NCBI GenBank assembly: GCA_026014745.1
Contig: JAOZHS010000002.1
Coordinates: forward strand, 248,001 to 312,000
DNA: 64,000 nt
Direction of reading: 5' to 3'
From: Candidatus Bathyarchaeota archaeon
Lineage (GTDB): Archaea > Thermoproteota > Bathyarchaeia > Bathyarchaeales > Bathycorpusculaceae
Made by a program: the position numbers and the translations under genes. Position 1 is the first letter of the stretch. The number at the start of each line of letters is the position of its first letter. A model generated the notes under the pieces. It was not told the DNA's origin, did no database searches, and saw only the letters and a list, made by a program, of their open reading frames with translations. Positions 1 to 7,762 of this stretch are shown here, piece after piece.

Positions 1-186
1 ATACTCTGAGAGAGTATGGAATTTTGAATGGGGCAAACGGATTCGTGCCGCCATCGCAATCCGCCGCGCCGAACCCACATATTCTGCCGCCAGTTTGGGG
101 TTGCTCTGGGCGACTTTTTGGGCTTGCACAAAGAGGATTTCGATGCGTTGCCGCGCAATCTGCCTAATGTTGCCTTGCTTCATCAT
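1..186 (-). CDS. rnp4: RNase P protein component 4 (Rnp4/Rpp21 family), N-terminal part
   Basis: Protein subunit of archaeal RNase P, which trims the 5' leader of pre-tRNA. The reverse strand is open from an ATG-ATG pair at 186/183 to the window edge, giving 62 residues. The translation carries the Rnp4 N-terminal helical signature: ARQRIEILF near residues 11-19, then repeated positions around AAEYVGSARRIAMAARIRLP. The family's C-terminal zinc ribbon, with four cysteines, would lie beyond base 1, so the gene is cut by the window and is not necessarily broken. An overlapping forward frame at 28-270 is judged a shadow. The family assignment is by recognition of the sequence pattern. The choice between the two adjacent ATGs is open. 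Confidence 0.8.
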   Translation of the reverse strand, partial: MMKQGNIRQIARQRIEILFVQAQKVAQSNPKLAAEYVGSARRIAMAARIRLPHSKFHTLSEY

Positions 187-508
187 AACCTAAACATGCA
201 GAAAAGCACGGTTCGCTTGCATAATAGTTGCGCTTATGCTAGCTTTGTTTGTCACTTTATGTTGGTATGACAGTTTACGGCGCGCCACAAGAATACAAAT
301 AGATACGGTTACGTTTTGGGATTACAATGTTTTTCAACGCCAGTTACTTTGTGGTGAGTATGTTTTCCTCTATACACGATACATGACGTTATGTTGGAAC
401 CGTCGCGGTGTGTATGTGAAAACATGTATCGATTGCTTTTTTCGTCAAGTTAGTGCTTTTATATTCCTTAACAGAATAATTCAAACCCAGAGGCTGGGCA
501 CTTAACCT
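187..508. other. intergenic region, no gene supported
   Basis: About 320 bases between the start of rnp4 (reverse) and the membrane protein at 509 (forward). Open frames here translate to low-plausibility peptides rich in W, C and R with no recognisable domain. The interval must hold the promoters for both flanking genes, but I could not pick a convincing TATA box or ribosome binding site. No tRNA or strong hairpin was noticed. Confidence 0.4.
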
Positions 509-937
509 TTGGACTTGATTGGCAAGATTTTAGTAGTAATAGGCAGCACTATCTCAATTGGTTTTGGAATTTGGCACTTCACTGTGCCCGAAGCGTGGAA
601 ATGGTATTCATATATCGCGCCCAACGCCACTGAGTTAGTGTTAGCCGTCCAAGCTATCAACGTGTTCTTCTCTTTGACTTTAGTTCTGTTTGGAGTCGTA
701 AACATGCTGCTAATTTATGGAAACAAAGCCAACAATTACTCAGTCATGATAGTGCTGACTGCAACAAGCATCTTGTGGATAACAAGAGTTGCATTGCAGA
801 TCGTTTATCCTCAAGGTTCAATCTACCCTGCACTCCAATACGGGATGCTATCCGCCTTCGTAATTGTGTCGCTATGCTACATCACCCCATTAACCACGGT
901 AGTTAGAAAAGAAATCAGGGCTAAACATAAAACCTGA
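509..937 (+). CDS. small multi-pass membrane protein, function unknown
   Basis: A 142-residue protein with about four hydrophobic segments, near residues 5-23, 43-70, 77-96 and 107-127, ending in a short basic tail (RKEIRAKHKT). Aromatic residues (FGIWHF, WKWYSY) lie between the first two segments. No catalytic or binding motif is visible and I do not recognise the family. It starts with TTG at 509, and no better ATG exists upstream in frame. Its downstream neighbour runs in the opposite direction, so it is probably a single-gene transcript. The membrane location follows from hydrophobicity; any role would be a guess. Confidence 0.6.
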   Translation: MDLIGKILVVIGSTISIGFGIWHFTVPEAWKWYSYIAPNATELVLAVQAINVFFSLTLVLFGVVNMLLIYGNKANNYSVMIVLTATSILWITRVALQIVYPQGSIYPALQYGMLSAFVIVSLCYITPLTTVVRKEIRAKHKT

Positions 938-1126
938 ATTAGGTAGGGCAACAAAAAGGTCTATTGACCTTCTTCTAACACAGAAGAAAGAAAGCTGTCC
1001 GTTTAAGTAATCCGATGTTAAGGAAAAGAGAAAGTAGGAAACCCATTTGAGAAAAAAAACCAAACTATCATGGGCTAATCTGGTTCCCGTGGCTCCTCGC
1101 AGCTGAATGTATCGCCAATCACTCAT

Positions 1127-2071
1127 CTACGCAGACAAACTATGTCCCACAGTTATGACGACGTTTCCTTTTTTATGCCCAGCTTCAACGTAGCGGTGTG
1201 CCTCAACAATCTGCTCCAACGAATACTGTCGGTCGATGACTACTTTTACTTTGCCAGTTTCAATTAGACCGCTAAGGGTTGACAAATCGTTTGGCTCCAT
1301 GTCTCCTGACCCCCAAGTGGAGAGAAAGACACCGGTTTCTGTCAGTGACCCCTTCGCCTTTGAACGCGAAATTTTGCCTACTGCGTCAAAAACCAAGTCA
1401 TACTTCTGACCATTTTTAGCGAAATCTTCTTTGACGTAATCAATCACAACATCCGCCCCTAAAGATTTGACCAACTCCAAATTAGCGGCGCTACAAACGC
1501 CAGTAACTTGTGCCCCGTAATACTTGGCAAGCTGAACGGCGTAGGTACCAACGCTTCCCGAAGCTCCATAAACAAGGACCTTCTGTCCATTCTTGACGTT
1601 TGCCTTCCTAAGAAAAGCCAACGCCGTCATTCCCCCGATGGGAACCGCAGCAGCTTCCTCAAAAGTCAAATTTGCAGGTTTCTTTGCAACCTCGATAACT
1701 ACTCTGCCCACCACGTCTGTTTCTGGAAGACAAATATACTCGGCATATCCACCGCCAAAACCAGTTGCAGCCAAAACTTCATCACCGACCCTAAATTTTT
1801 CCACACCCTTGCCAATTGTCTCGACGACCCCCGATACTTCCATCCCAAGAACTTTTTTTCTTGGCCCCGTTAAACCTAAAGCTAACCGCATAGGGAGCCA
1901 AAATTTCGTTGGGACTTTAAAGCCGCGCATTCGTATATCTCCTGCTGCTATGGTAGTCGCATTTATTTTCACTAGTACTTCATTGTCCTTTGGAACTGGT
2001 TTTTCTATTTCTTTGAGACTTAGGACCTCTGGCGATCCATATTTTTCGTATATGACTGCTTTCATTTTCAA
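1127..2071 (-). CDS. MDR-superfamily NAD(P)-dependent oxidoreductase, quinone-reductase-like
   Basis: Medium-chain dehydrogenase/reductase of 314 residues. The N-terminal half is the GroES-like domain. The Rossmann nucleotide-binding motif YGASGSVGTYAVQLA lies near residues 168-182. The stretch AAGDIRMRG occupies the position where zinc alcohol dehydrogenases carry their catalytic zinc cysteine. The cysteine is absent, which favours a zinc-free NADPH:quinone or enone reductase rather than an alcohol dehydrogenase. The C-terminus has the family's HKKGNVVITV signature. It lies just downstream of a flavodoxin gene on the same strand (2-base gap), so the two are probably co-transcribed from the divergent promoter region near 2.9 kb. 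The substrate cannot be read from sequence. Confidence 0.85.
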   Translation of the reverse strand: MKMKAVIYEKYGSPEVLSLKEIEKPVPKDNEVLVKINATTIAAGDIRMRGFKVPTKFWLPMRLALGLTGPRKKVLGMEVSGVVETIGKGVEKFRVGDEVLAATGFGGGYAEYICLPETDVVGRVVIEVAKKPANLTFEEAAAVPIGGMTALAFLRKANVKNGQKVLVYGASGSVGTYAVQLAKYYGAQVTGVCSAANLELVKSLGADVVIDYVKEDFAKNGQKYDLVFDAVGKISRSKAKGSLTETGVFLSTWGSGDMEPNDLSTLSGLIETGKVKVVIDRQYSLEQIVEAHRYVEAGHKKGNVVITVGHSLSA

Positions 2072-2073
2072 AA

Positions 2074-2592
2074 CTACTTTCCTCCAAGATTGCTATGAAA
2101 CATGTTTTGTTTCAACTGTTCAGAGAAGGTTTCCGCATTTTGGAGGTCTTCTTCATTGGGTCTTCCTTTGTTCATGCCTCCAAAATATTTGAGGAAGACA
2201 TTGGTGTTGAAACCTTTGCATTGGAATTCATCAATTATTTTGTAGCCTTTAGCCTCCAATTTTTCTCTAAGCGCCGAATGATCCTTGGCTAGTTTTTTCT
2301 TCCCTGTTATTCCAGCGGTTGAAAAAATGAACGCAGGTTTGCTTTCTACCTGTGGTAGTTTGTCAGCGAAGTCAAGTAGGGGTTTGTAGTGTTTTCCGCT
2401 GTCTATGCCTGCGCCAAACCCAACTAGGCCAAACTTGTCGAGTTCTTGGGGGTTTGTTTGTTGGGGCGTTTTTATTTGTGCATTAAGAACTTTTGCAATA
2501 ACCTTGGCGATTTTTTCAGTATTATTGTGATGATACGAAAAAAGAACTATTGCAGCAGCTAAATCCACATTTACGGCTATTTTTTCACTCAT
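2074..2592 (-). CDS. flavodoxin-family protein
   Basis: A 172-residue soluble protein with a flavodoxin fold, expected to bind FMN and carry electrons. The phosphate-binding start of the fold is visible as FSYHHNNTEKIA near residues 18-29, and later glycine-rich loops (GFGAGIDSG, STAGITG) match the FMN-contacting loops of the family. An extended C-terminus (residues 135-172) lacks clear motifs. The gene overlaps the preceding 97-residue ORF by 4 bases (ATGA type), a sign of translational coupling. The MDR oxidoreductase follows directly. The three genes form one operon facing away from the FilR1-type regulator at 2994, which may control it (inference). Confidence 0.8.
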   Translation of the reverse strand: MSEKIAVNVDLAAAIVLFSYHHNNTEKIAKVIAKVLNAQIKTPQQTNPQELDKFGLVGFGAGIDSGKHYKPLLDFADKLPQVESKPAFIFSTAGITGKKKLAKDHSALREKLEAKGYKIIDEFQCKGFNTNVFLKYFGGMNKGRPNEEDLQNAETFSEQLKQNMFHSNLGGK

Positions 2593-2882
2593 TTCTGTCC
2601 CTCCGGTAAGGCTTGTGTTTTTTCATTTGTCTTGGTCGAAGGCAGGAGTTTGCGCAGTTCTTCTTCAGTTAAGTCAATTCTGAGAATCCCGTTGGTTCCC
2701 TGTATCTCCAGAATGATGCCTTCGGTTATGCCTATTTCCTTGAGTTCGCCAAGATACCCCTCAATTAGCACCTTGTCATCGCTGTCGCTGGATATTGCGA
2801 AGCGTTTGACAAAGTTCTTCGAAGTCAATTCTATGGAGAACAAATGGCTCAAGTTTTGGGAGTTTACCATTTTTTTCAACAC
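2589..2882 (-). CDS. conserved-looking small protein, first gene of flavodoxin operon
   Basis: A 97-residue protein that I do not recognise. It has a mixed alpha/beta composition with two short beta-type repeats (KVLIEGYLGEL, GIILEIQGTNGIL), followed by an acidic helix (LTEEELRKLL) and a polar tail. No cysteines suggest metal binding, and there is no membrane segment. Its start overlaps nothing upstream, and its stop overlaps the flavodoxin start by four bases, so it is probably translated with it. The composition and coupling make a real gene likely. The function is unknown. Confidence 0.6.
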   Translation of the reverse strand: MLKKMVNSQNLSHLFSIELTSKNFVKRFAISSDSDDKVLIEGYLGELKEIGITEGIILEIQGTNGILRIDLTEEELRKLLPSTKTNEKTQALPEGQK

Positions 2883-2993
2883 CTTTATGAGACTTCTTGG
2901 GCGTAAATCAAAGATTAAGTTATTTTAGGAACTGATATCAAATAATACTAAAGACCCGAAAATTTCAGCATCAGCAACAAGGTGTGCAATTAA

Positions 2994-3752
2994 ATGGAAG
3001 TGTACGAGTTATTGTTTGAACTGGCGAATAGCGACAGGTTCAAGATAATGCTACTAGCCGAAAAACAAAAACTAAAGCTATCGCACATATCAAAAAATCT
3101 TGACATGACTGTAGCTGAAACGTCACGGCATTTAGATAGACTACGTGAAAATAGTCTGCTTGAAAAGAACGCTGAAGGACTGTATGAACTTACACCGTTT
3201 GGTCAGCTTACTTTGTCTTTGACCCCCAGCTTTGAATTCATATCCAAGCACAGAGACTATTTTAAAGATCACACGCTTTCTCATTTGCCTCAACAATTCA
3301 TAAGCAGAATAGGTGAACTGGAGAATTCTATATACACTAACGACGTTATGGTAGCTTTTGATTTAACGGAAAAAGTTATTGACGAAGCCCAAGAGTACAT
3401 TTGGATTCTTTCCAATCAGGTGCTTGTAAGTACCTTGCCTTTTTTGGAGAAAGCCATTAGACGGGGAGTCAAGTTCCAACTTATCTTGCCTAAAGATTTT
3501 ATGCCCACGCCAGGTTTCAAGCCTTTACCTATAATCCCTAATTTGATAGAAAGGCGTACTCTCTCAAGAGTTGACTCGGTTATAATTGTGTCTGAAAAGA
3601 AGGGACGTTTGGCTTTTCTAAACAAGAATAGCACAATGGACTACATGGGGTTTGGCTCAACAGATGAACGTGGGCACAAGTGGTGCCATGATTTGTTTGT
3701 TCATTACTGGGAAGAAGCAAAACACGAAAAACCAAGCAACTACCCTTCTTAA
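2994..3752 (+). CDS. winged-helix transcriptional regulator, FilR1/DUF1724 type
   Basis: A 252-residue DNA-binding regulator. Residues 1-75 form a winged helix (ANSDRFKIMLLA; AETSRHLDRLRENSLLEKN as recognition region). Residues 90-250 match the archaeal FilR1/DUF1724 C-terminal domain, including EAQEYIWILSNQVL, the ARG-rich RRGVKFQLILP and the C-terminal WCHDLFVHYWEEAK. Such regulators in archaea often act on the divergent neighbour, here the flavodoxin/oxidoreductase operon across a 111-base gap (inference). The ligand of the C-terminal domain is unknown. Start is ATG at 2994; no strong Shine-Dalgarno is seen. Confidence 0.8.
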   Translation: MEVYELLFELANSDRFKIMLLAEKQKLKLSHISKNLDMTVAETSRHLDRLRENSLLEKNAEGLYELTPFGQLTLSLTPSFEFISKHRDYFKDHTLSHLPQQFISRIGELENSIYTNDVMVAFDLTEKVIDEAQEYIWILSNQVLVSTLPFLEKAIRRGVKFQLILPKDFMPTPGFKPLPIIPNLIERRTLSRVDSVIIVSEKKGRLAFLNKNSTMDYMGFGSTDERGHKWCHDLFVHYWEEAKHEKPSNYPS

Positions 3753-3755
3753 AAT

Positions 3756-3812
3756 TTAGTCAGCCTCAAAGGTAATTACAACGTTTCCTTTTTTGTGCCC
3801 GCATCAAACGCA
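3756..3812 (-). pseudogene. remnant of an MDR oxidoreductase C-terminus
   Basis: The reverse strand between the FilR1 gene and rfbD encodes GHKKGNVVITFEAD followed by TAA (3756-3758). The intact oxidoreductase at 1127-2071 has GHKKGNVVITV near its own C-terminus. Just upstream a one-base slip restores a further match (FDAG versus VEAG), and an in-frame TGA stands where the coding frame should continue. This fits a decayed second copy of such a gene, of which only about 15-20 codons survive. No promoter or start is present. The match is short but specific in sequence and in distance from the stop codon. Confidence 0.6.
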
Positions 3813-3830
3813 CCCCTATATTTGGTGGAG

Positions 3831-4712
3831 CTAAGAGGATAGTTCATGTTTTAGCTGCTTTAATGCGTCTGCCATTTGGAGTGGCTTGCAGTTTAGGTTT
3901 CGCTGTGCTTTGGCGGTGTCAAGAGAGGAATCCACGGGGCGTTTGGCGGACCAAGTAAACTGCGCCGACGTCACAGAGTCAATTAGGCTCTTGTCCAACC
4001 CAAAGACATCGCATATTTGGTTGGCGAATTCAAGGCGGCTGACGCGTGTGGCACCACAGAGATGGTAGATTCCTGTGAGGCGGCGCCCCAGAATTTCAAG
4101 CGTCATCTCCGCGAGGTTAGTGTTTAGCGTGGGCGTATTATATTGGTCGGTGACGATTTTGACGCGGTTACCCTTGCGGAGGGTTTCGATGAGCCAAAGT
4201 GCAAAATTGACTTTTCCCGCGGCTGGCGTGGAGCCATAGATGACGCTGGGCCGAGCAATGCAGAATTCGGGCAGGGTCTGAACGATTTCTTCCGCTTTAA
4301 GCTTAGTCACCCCGTAGTAGTTTATGGGGTCAGGTTTGTCACTTTCTTTGTATCTTCCCTTTGCGCCGTTAAAAACGTAGTCTGTGGAGACATAAAACAG
4401 GAAAGAACCAGCCGTCTGCGCTGCTTTTACGATGTTTTGGGTGCCTTCAACGTTAACTTTCCAAGCCAACTCTTTGTTTAATTCGCATTTATCAACGTCG
4501 GTCAAGGTGGCGGCGTGAACGACAAAGTCAGGTTTTATGGTTTGAAGGGCTTCAGCTACCTGTTCCTTAGCTGAAACATCAATTTTTACATAGGTGCCTA
4601 CCGCGGATATGCTCTGGATGTCTGAAGAATAAACCTCTAAACCTTGAGCAAGCGCCAGTTGCGCCAGTTTCGAGCCGTAAAGCCCGCTGGCACCCGTGAT
4701 TAGAAGCTTCAA
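3831..4712 (-). CDS. rfbD: dTDP-4-dehydrorhamnose reductase
   Basis: Last step of dTDP-L-rhamnose synthesis: NAD(P)H reduction of dTDP-4-keto-L-rhamnose. It is a short-chain dehydrogenase fold with TGASGLYGS near the N-terminus, STDYVFNG in the middle and the catalytic YYGVTKLKAE (YxxxK). I place the start at the TTG at 4712, giving 293 residues that begin MKLLITGASG as the family does. This TTG overlaps the TGA stop of rfbB, implying coupled translation. A longer frame from TTG at 4733 adds seven residues with no family support. It ends the rfbA-C-B-D operon. Confidence 0.88.
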   Translation of the reverse strand: MKLLITGASGLYGSKLAQLALAQGLEVYSSDIQSISAVGTYVKIDVSAKEQVAEALQTIKPDFVVHAATLTDVDKCELNKELAWKVNVEGTQNIVKAAQTAGSFLFYVSTDYVFNGAKGRYKESDKPDPINYYGVTKLKAEEIVQTLPEFCIARPSVIYGSTPAAGKVNFALWLIETLRKGNRVKIVTDQYNTPTLNTNLAEMTLEILGRRLTGIYHLCGATRVSRLEFANQICDVFGLDKSLIDSVTSAQFTWSAKRPVDSSLDTAKAQRNLNCKPLQMADALKQLKHELSS

Positions 4713-5716
4713 CGCATACCGCCTAGTTTCCAAGGCGTCGGATGCAAAATAACTTCAGTTGCAAACGGCGTCCACCAGCGTTCATTCTCCAGATACCACT
4801 GAACGGTAGATTTTAGGCATTCTTCAAAGCTTGCCTCGGGTGCCCAGCCTAATTTGCTGCGGGTTTTGGTTGAGTCTAAGCTGTAGCGGGTGTCATGTCC
4901 GGGGCGGTCTTCAACAAAAGTTATCAGGGCATCTGATTTGTGGAGGTAGCTGATGATTTTTTTGGCGATTTCAATGTTAGGCACTTCGTTGCCTGCCGAG
5001 ACATTATAGATTTCTCCCGGTTCGCCCTTTTCAAGCACTGCATCGATGGCTTCGCAGTGGTCACCCACATATATCCAGTCGCGGATGTTTGTGCCTTTTC
5101 CGTAAATTGGGATGGGCAGATCCCTTAATGCGCGGATGACGGTTTTAGGGATTAATTTCTCGGGAAGCTGGTAGGGTCCAAAATTGTTGGTGCATCGAGT
5201 GATGGAGACGTTTAAGCCGTAGGTTTTGTGGTAGGCTAAAACGAACATGTCTGCTGCGGCTTTTGCTGCGGAGTAAGGATTAGAGGGTTTAGGCGGAGAA
5301 TTTTCAGTGAAGGAGCCTTCTAATGCTTCGCCGTAGACTTCGTCGGTGGATACTTGCAGAAACCGGGCTTTGTGATTATGGCGTCGCAGAGCCTCCAAAA
5401 TAGTGAAAGCACCCAAGGTGTTATTCTGCAAAAAGACAAAGGGTTCAACGATGCTACGGTCCACATGGGTTTCCGCGGCAATGTTTACGACGGCATCAAC
5501 TTGATGAACCAGCCGATTCATAAGTTGAGGGTTGCAGATGTCGCCTTTTATGAAGGTGTAGTTTTTGTCGTTTTCGATGTCATGGAGGTTAGCGGGGTTT
5601 GCGCCTATCCCCACCTTGTCGACGTTTATTATTTCGTAATCGGGGTGTTTTGTCAGCATCAGCCGACAGAAATTGCTTCCAATGAAGCCTAAGCCGCCAG
5701 TAACTAACACTTTCAT
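4709..5716 (-). CDS. rfbB: dTDP-glucose 4,6-dehydratase
   Basis: Converts dTDP-D-glucose to dTDP-4-keto-6-deoxy-D-glucose, the second step of the rhamnose pathway, using tightly bound NAD. This 335-residue extended SDR has GGLGFIGSN at residues 7-15, the active-site STDEVYG at 123-129 (Thr, Asp and Glu at 124-126) and the catalytic YSAAK at 148-152. Length and motifs are those of a complete RmlB. It lies six bases after rfbC and overlaps the start of rfbD, so all three are read as one message. The alternatives among NDP-sugar dehydratases are unlikely given the full set of neighbours. Confidence 0.92.
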   Translation of the reverse strand: MKVLVTGGLGFIGSNFCRLMLTKHPDYEIINVDKVGIGANPANLHDIENDKNYTFIKGDICNPQLMNRLVHQVDAVVNIAAETHVDRSIVEPFVFLQNNTLGAFTILEALRRHNHKARFLQVSTDEVYGEALEGSFTENSPPKPSNPYSAAKAAADMFVLAYHKTYGLNVSITRCTNNFGPYQLPEKLIPKTVIRALRDLPIPIYGKGTNIRDWIYVGDHCEAIDAVLEKGEPGEIYNVSAGNEVPNIEIAKKIISYLHKSDALITFVEDRPGHDTRYSLDSTKTRSKLGWAPEASFEECLKSTVQWYLENERWWTPFATEVILHPTPWKLGGMR

Positions 5717-5722
5717 AGTTCA

Positions 5723-6226
5723 TCACTTATGGGGAGGGAAATTCCAATCCCAAGGTTTACCAACACGTGGGTCTGTGGTTTTGCCGTTTATTGTTTTTGG
5801 GATGAGTGTTGGGTCATTCCAAGCGCGGCGTTCCTCGTCGGGGTCTGCTGTGTTGTAGAGGTTGGTGGTGAAGTAGAGCAGCATTGCTGGTTCGACACCT
5901 AAGGCTTTAAAGCCATGCCAATAGTGCCCCGGTACCCGTACAATCTGCAATTCTGAGCCACTTGACACTACTTCGGTTAACTCAGAGGCGGCTTCGTCGA
6001 AAGCACAGATTTTTATTGCGCCCTTCAAAACCAAAAAATAATCATCTTGACCCCTAACGTGACGATGCCAAGCGCGGATAACACCGGGAAAGGTGGAGGA
6101 AATGTTTGCTTGCGCTATGGTGTCTTCTCCAAAAAGGTCTGCCCAGTCCCGCCGCATAACCTCGGAGAAGGCTCCTCGCTCATCTGAAAAACGCTTAACG
6201 GGTTTAATCTTAATCCCCTGTAACAT
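5723..6226 (-). CDS. rfbC: dTDP-4-dehydrorhamnose 3,5-epimerase family protein
   Basis: A cupin-fold sugar nucleotide epimerase of 167 residues, expected to epimerise C3 and C5 of the 4-keto-6-deoxy intermediate. Family signs are SDERGAFSEV near 14-23, the histidine-containing WHRH at 53-56, PGHYWHGF near 99-106 and a C-terminal block ending in WNDP. The first histidine motif differs from the usual GLHYQ form, so it belongs to a divergent RmlC branch and a related ketoisomerase activity cannot be excluded. It sits between rfbA and rfbB on the same strand, which supports the rhamnose role. Confidence 0.85.
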   Translation of the reverse strand: MLQGIKIKPVKRFSDERGAFSEVMRRDWADLFGEDTIAQANISSTFPGVIRAWHRHVRGQDDYFLVLKGAIKICAFDEAASELTEVVSSGSELQIVRVPGHYWHGFKALGVEPAMLLYFTTNLYNTADPDEERRAWNDPTLIPKTINGKTTDPRVGKPWDWNFPPHK

Positions 6227-6293
6227 AACCTACACCTTGCTACCTTCAATCATATTTCGGCGAATTCTTTATAATGATTGCCTTTTTTACGGT

Positions 6294-7352
6294 TTAAACT
6301 TCTATTTCGGAATAATCGCCCACATGTAACTTTATGGTCCGATTCCGTTGGTTACGTGTGACCTTGGCGTTTTTGCCGATTAAGCTCTCTTCTAACCGCT
6401 CTATGTCTTTTATGGTTACAGCTGTTTGGACCACACAGCATTCAAGATTAGAGTTGAAGATTTTTGAATCCTCGCCGACGCTTGTGTAGGGTCCGATGTA
6501 GGAGTTTTCGATAATCACGTTCTTGCCGATTATACATGGACCGCGAATGGTGCTGTTTGTAATTGTTGCAGTTGAATCAATCTTTACACGGCCATCAATT
6601 ACGCTTCCTGTAATGGTGCCTTTGATGTCTCGCTGTATGTATTCGTCCAAGATTCGTGTGTTTGCAGAGAGGATGTCATCTTTTTTGCCTGTGTCAAGCC
6701 ACCAAGAGGTAAGAATCTCGGCTTTCACTGAAAAGCCCAGATTAATCATTTCTTGGATAGCATCGGTGATTTCTAGTTCATTCCGCCAAGACGGCTTTAT
6801 CCGCTCAATTGCTTTGTGCACTTTATTGGAGAAAAGGTAGGTGCCGATGATGGCTAAATTACCCATGGGAGTTTTGGGTTTTTCTACAAGCCGCACGATG
6901 TTGCCTTTCTCGTCTAATTGGGCGATGCCAAAGCTTGACGGGTTATCTACTTCTTTTAGTACGATTAGCGCATCGAGGTGTTCGCTCTTGAACTTTTTAA
7001 TAAACCCCTTCAAACCCTGCCCGGTTACGTTGTCGCCTAAACACATCACAAAAGAGTCCTTACCTAAAAACCGCTGAGCCGTCTTGACTGCATGTGCTAA
7101 TCCAAGGGGTTCTTGCGGGATATAAGAAACCGTCAGGTTCCATTCAGCGCCATCTGCAACGTAGTCCTTCACGTTTTGACCCGTTTCAGGCGCGGTAATA
7201 ATGCCCACCTTTTTTATGCTCGTAGCTGCAACTTGATCCAGCACATAACCTAATATGGGTTTGTTAGCTACGGGAATTAGTTGTTTGGCGCAGGTAAAGG
7301 TTAAGGGTCTTAGCCGTGTGCCTTTACCGCCACTTAAAACTAGCGCTTTCAT
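6294..7352 (-). CDS. rfbA: glucose-1-phosphate thymidylyltransferase, long archaeal form
   Basis: Makes dTDP-glucose from dTTP and glucose-1-phosphate, the first step of the pathway. The nucleotidyltransferase signature GGKGTRLRPLT starts at residue 8, and the sugar-binding EKPKTP and WWLDTGKKDD motifs follow. At 352 residues it is longer than bacterial RmlA (about 290): residues 245-352 add a left-handed beta-helix of hexapeptide repeats (ITGSVIDGRVKI, IIGKNVIIENS), typical of archaeal versions. It is the first gene of the rfb operon, 67 bases before rfbC. A TATA-rich region precedes its ATG at 7352. Confidence 0.9.
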   Translation of the reverse strand: MKALVLSGGKGTRLRPLTFTCAKQLIPVANKPILGYVLDQVAATSIKKVGIITAPETGQNVKDYVADGAEWNLTVSYIPQEPLGLAHAVKTAQRFLGKDSFVMCLGDNVTGQGLKGFIKKFKSEHLDALIVLKEVDNPSSFGIAQLDEKGNIVRLVEKPKTPMGNLAIIGTYLFSNKVHKAIERIKPSWRNELEITDAIQEMINLGFSVKAEILTSWWLDTGKKDDILSANTRILDEYIQRDIKGTITGSVIDGRVKIDSTATITNSTIRGPCIIGKNVIIENSYIGPYTSVGEDSKIFNSNLECCVVQTAVTIKDIERLEESLIGKNAKVTRNQRNRTIKLHVGDYSEIEV

Positions 7353-7762
7353 AGTGTATCTTATAGTGAGATGAGGTTGGTATTAATGGCTTGCTATAAA
7401 CAGAGTAGAGCTAACACAGTTGTGGTTGGGCTTGTGCAGTCACATAATTTTATTACTAAAACCACCGAATTTAAAGTGCTGAGTCGGTAGAAGGGTTGAG
7501 TTTTTTGAAAAATGATTTTTTTCTGCCTCTTCGAAAAAAGGCCAAATGCAAATATGCAAACATATGTGACTTATACTCCTCATCAAGCGTCACTTGTACA
7601 AACGTAGGCGGAGAATACTGTGGCAGATACCGGGCCTTAATAAAACGCCAAAAGCCCAATAGAGAATCGAGTTCACTTCAACAAGTACTCGCCTAACATC
7701 AGGCATCCATTAGGACGTCCGCTACGCTGTTGAATGCTGATTATTAGCAAACGGCTTATGGC
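7353..7762. other. intergenic region with a possible small reverse ORF
   Basis: About 410 bases between the flippase stop and the rfbA start. A 62-codon reverse frame (7471-7659, beginning MGFWRFIKARYLPQ) is free of stops, but it lacks a recognisable domain or ribosome binding site. It could be the remains of a glycan-synthesis gene or chance. An AT-rich stretch at 7446-7460 and runs of T near 7500-7520 could serve as promoter and terminator signals between the flippase and rfbA. Confidence 0.35.

Noticed and set aside
236-505. Forward ORF of 89 codons before the membrane protein
   Set aside because: Translation is rich in W, C and R with no domain or ribosome site; it reads as noncoding.
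890-1126. Reverse 78-codon ORF beside the MDR oxidoreductase
   Set aside because: Overlaps the 3' end of the membrane protein gene and shows no domain.
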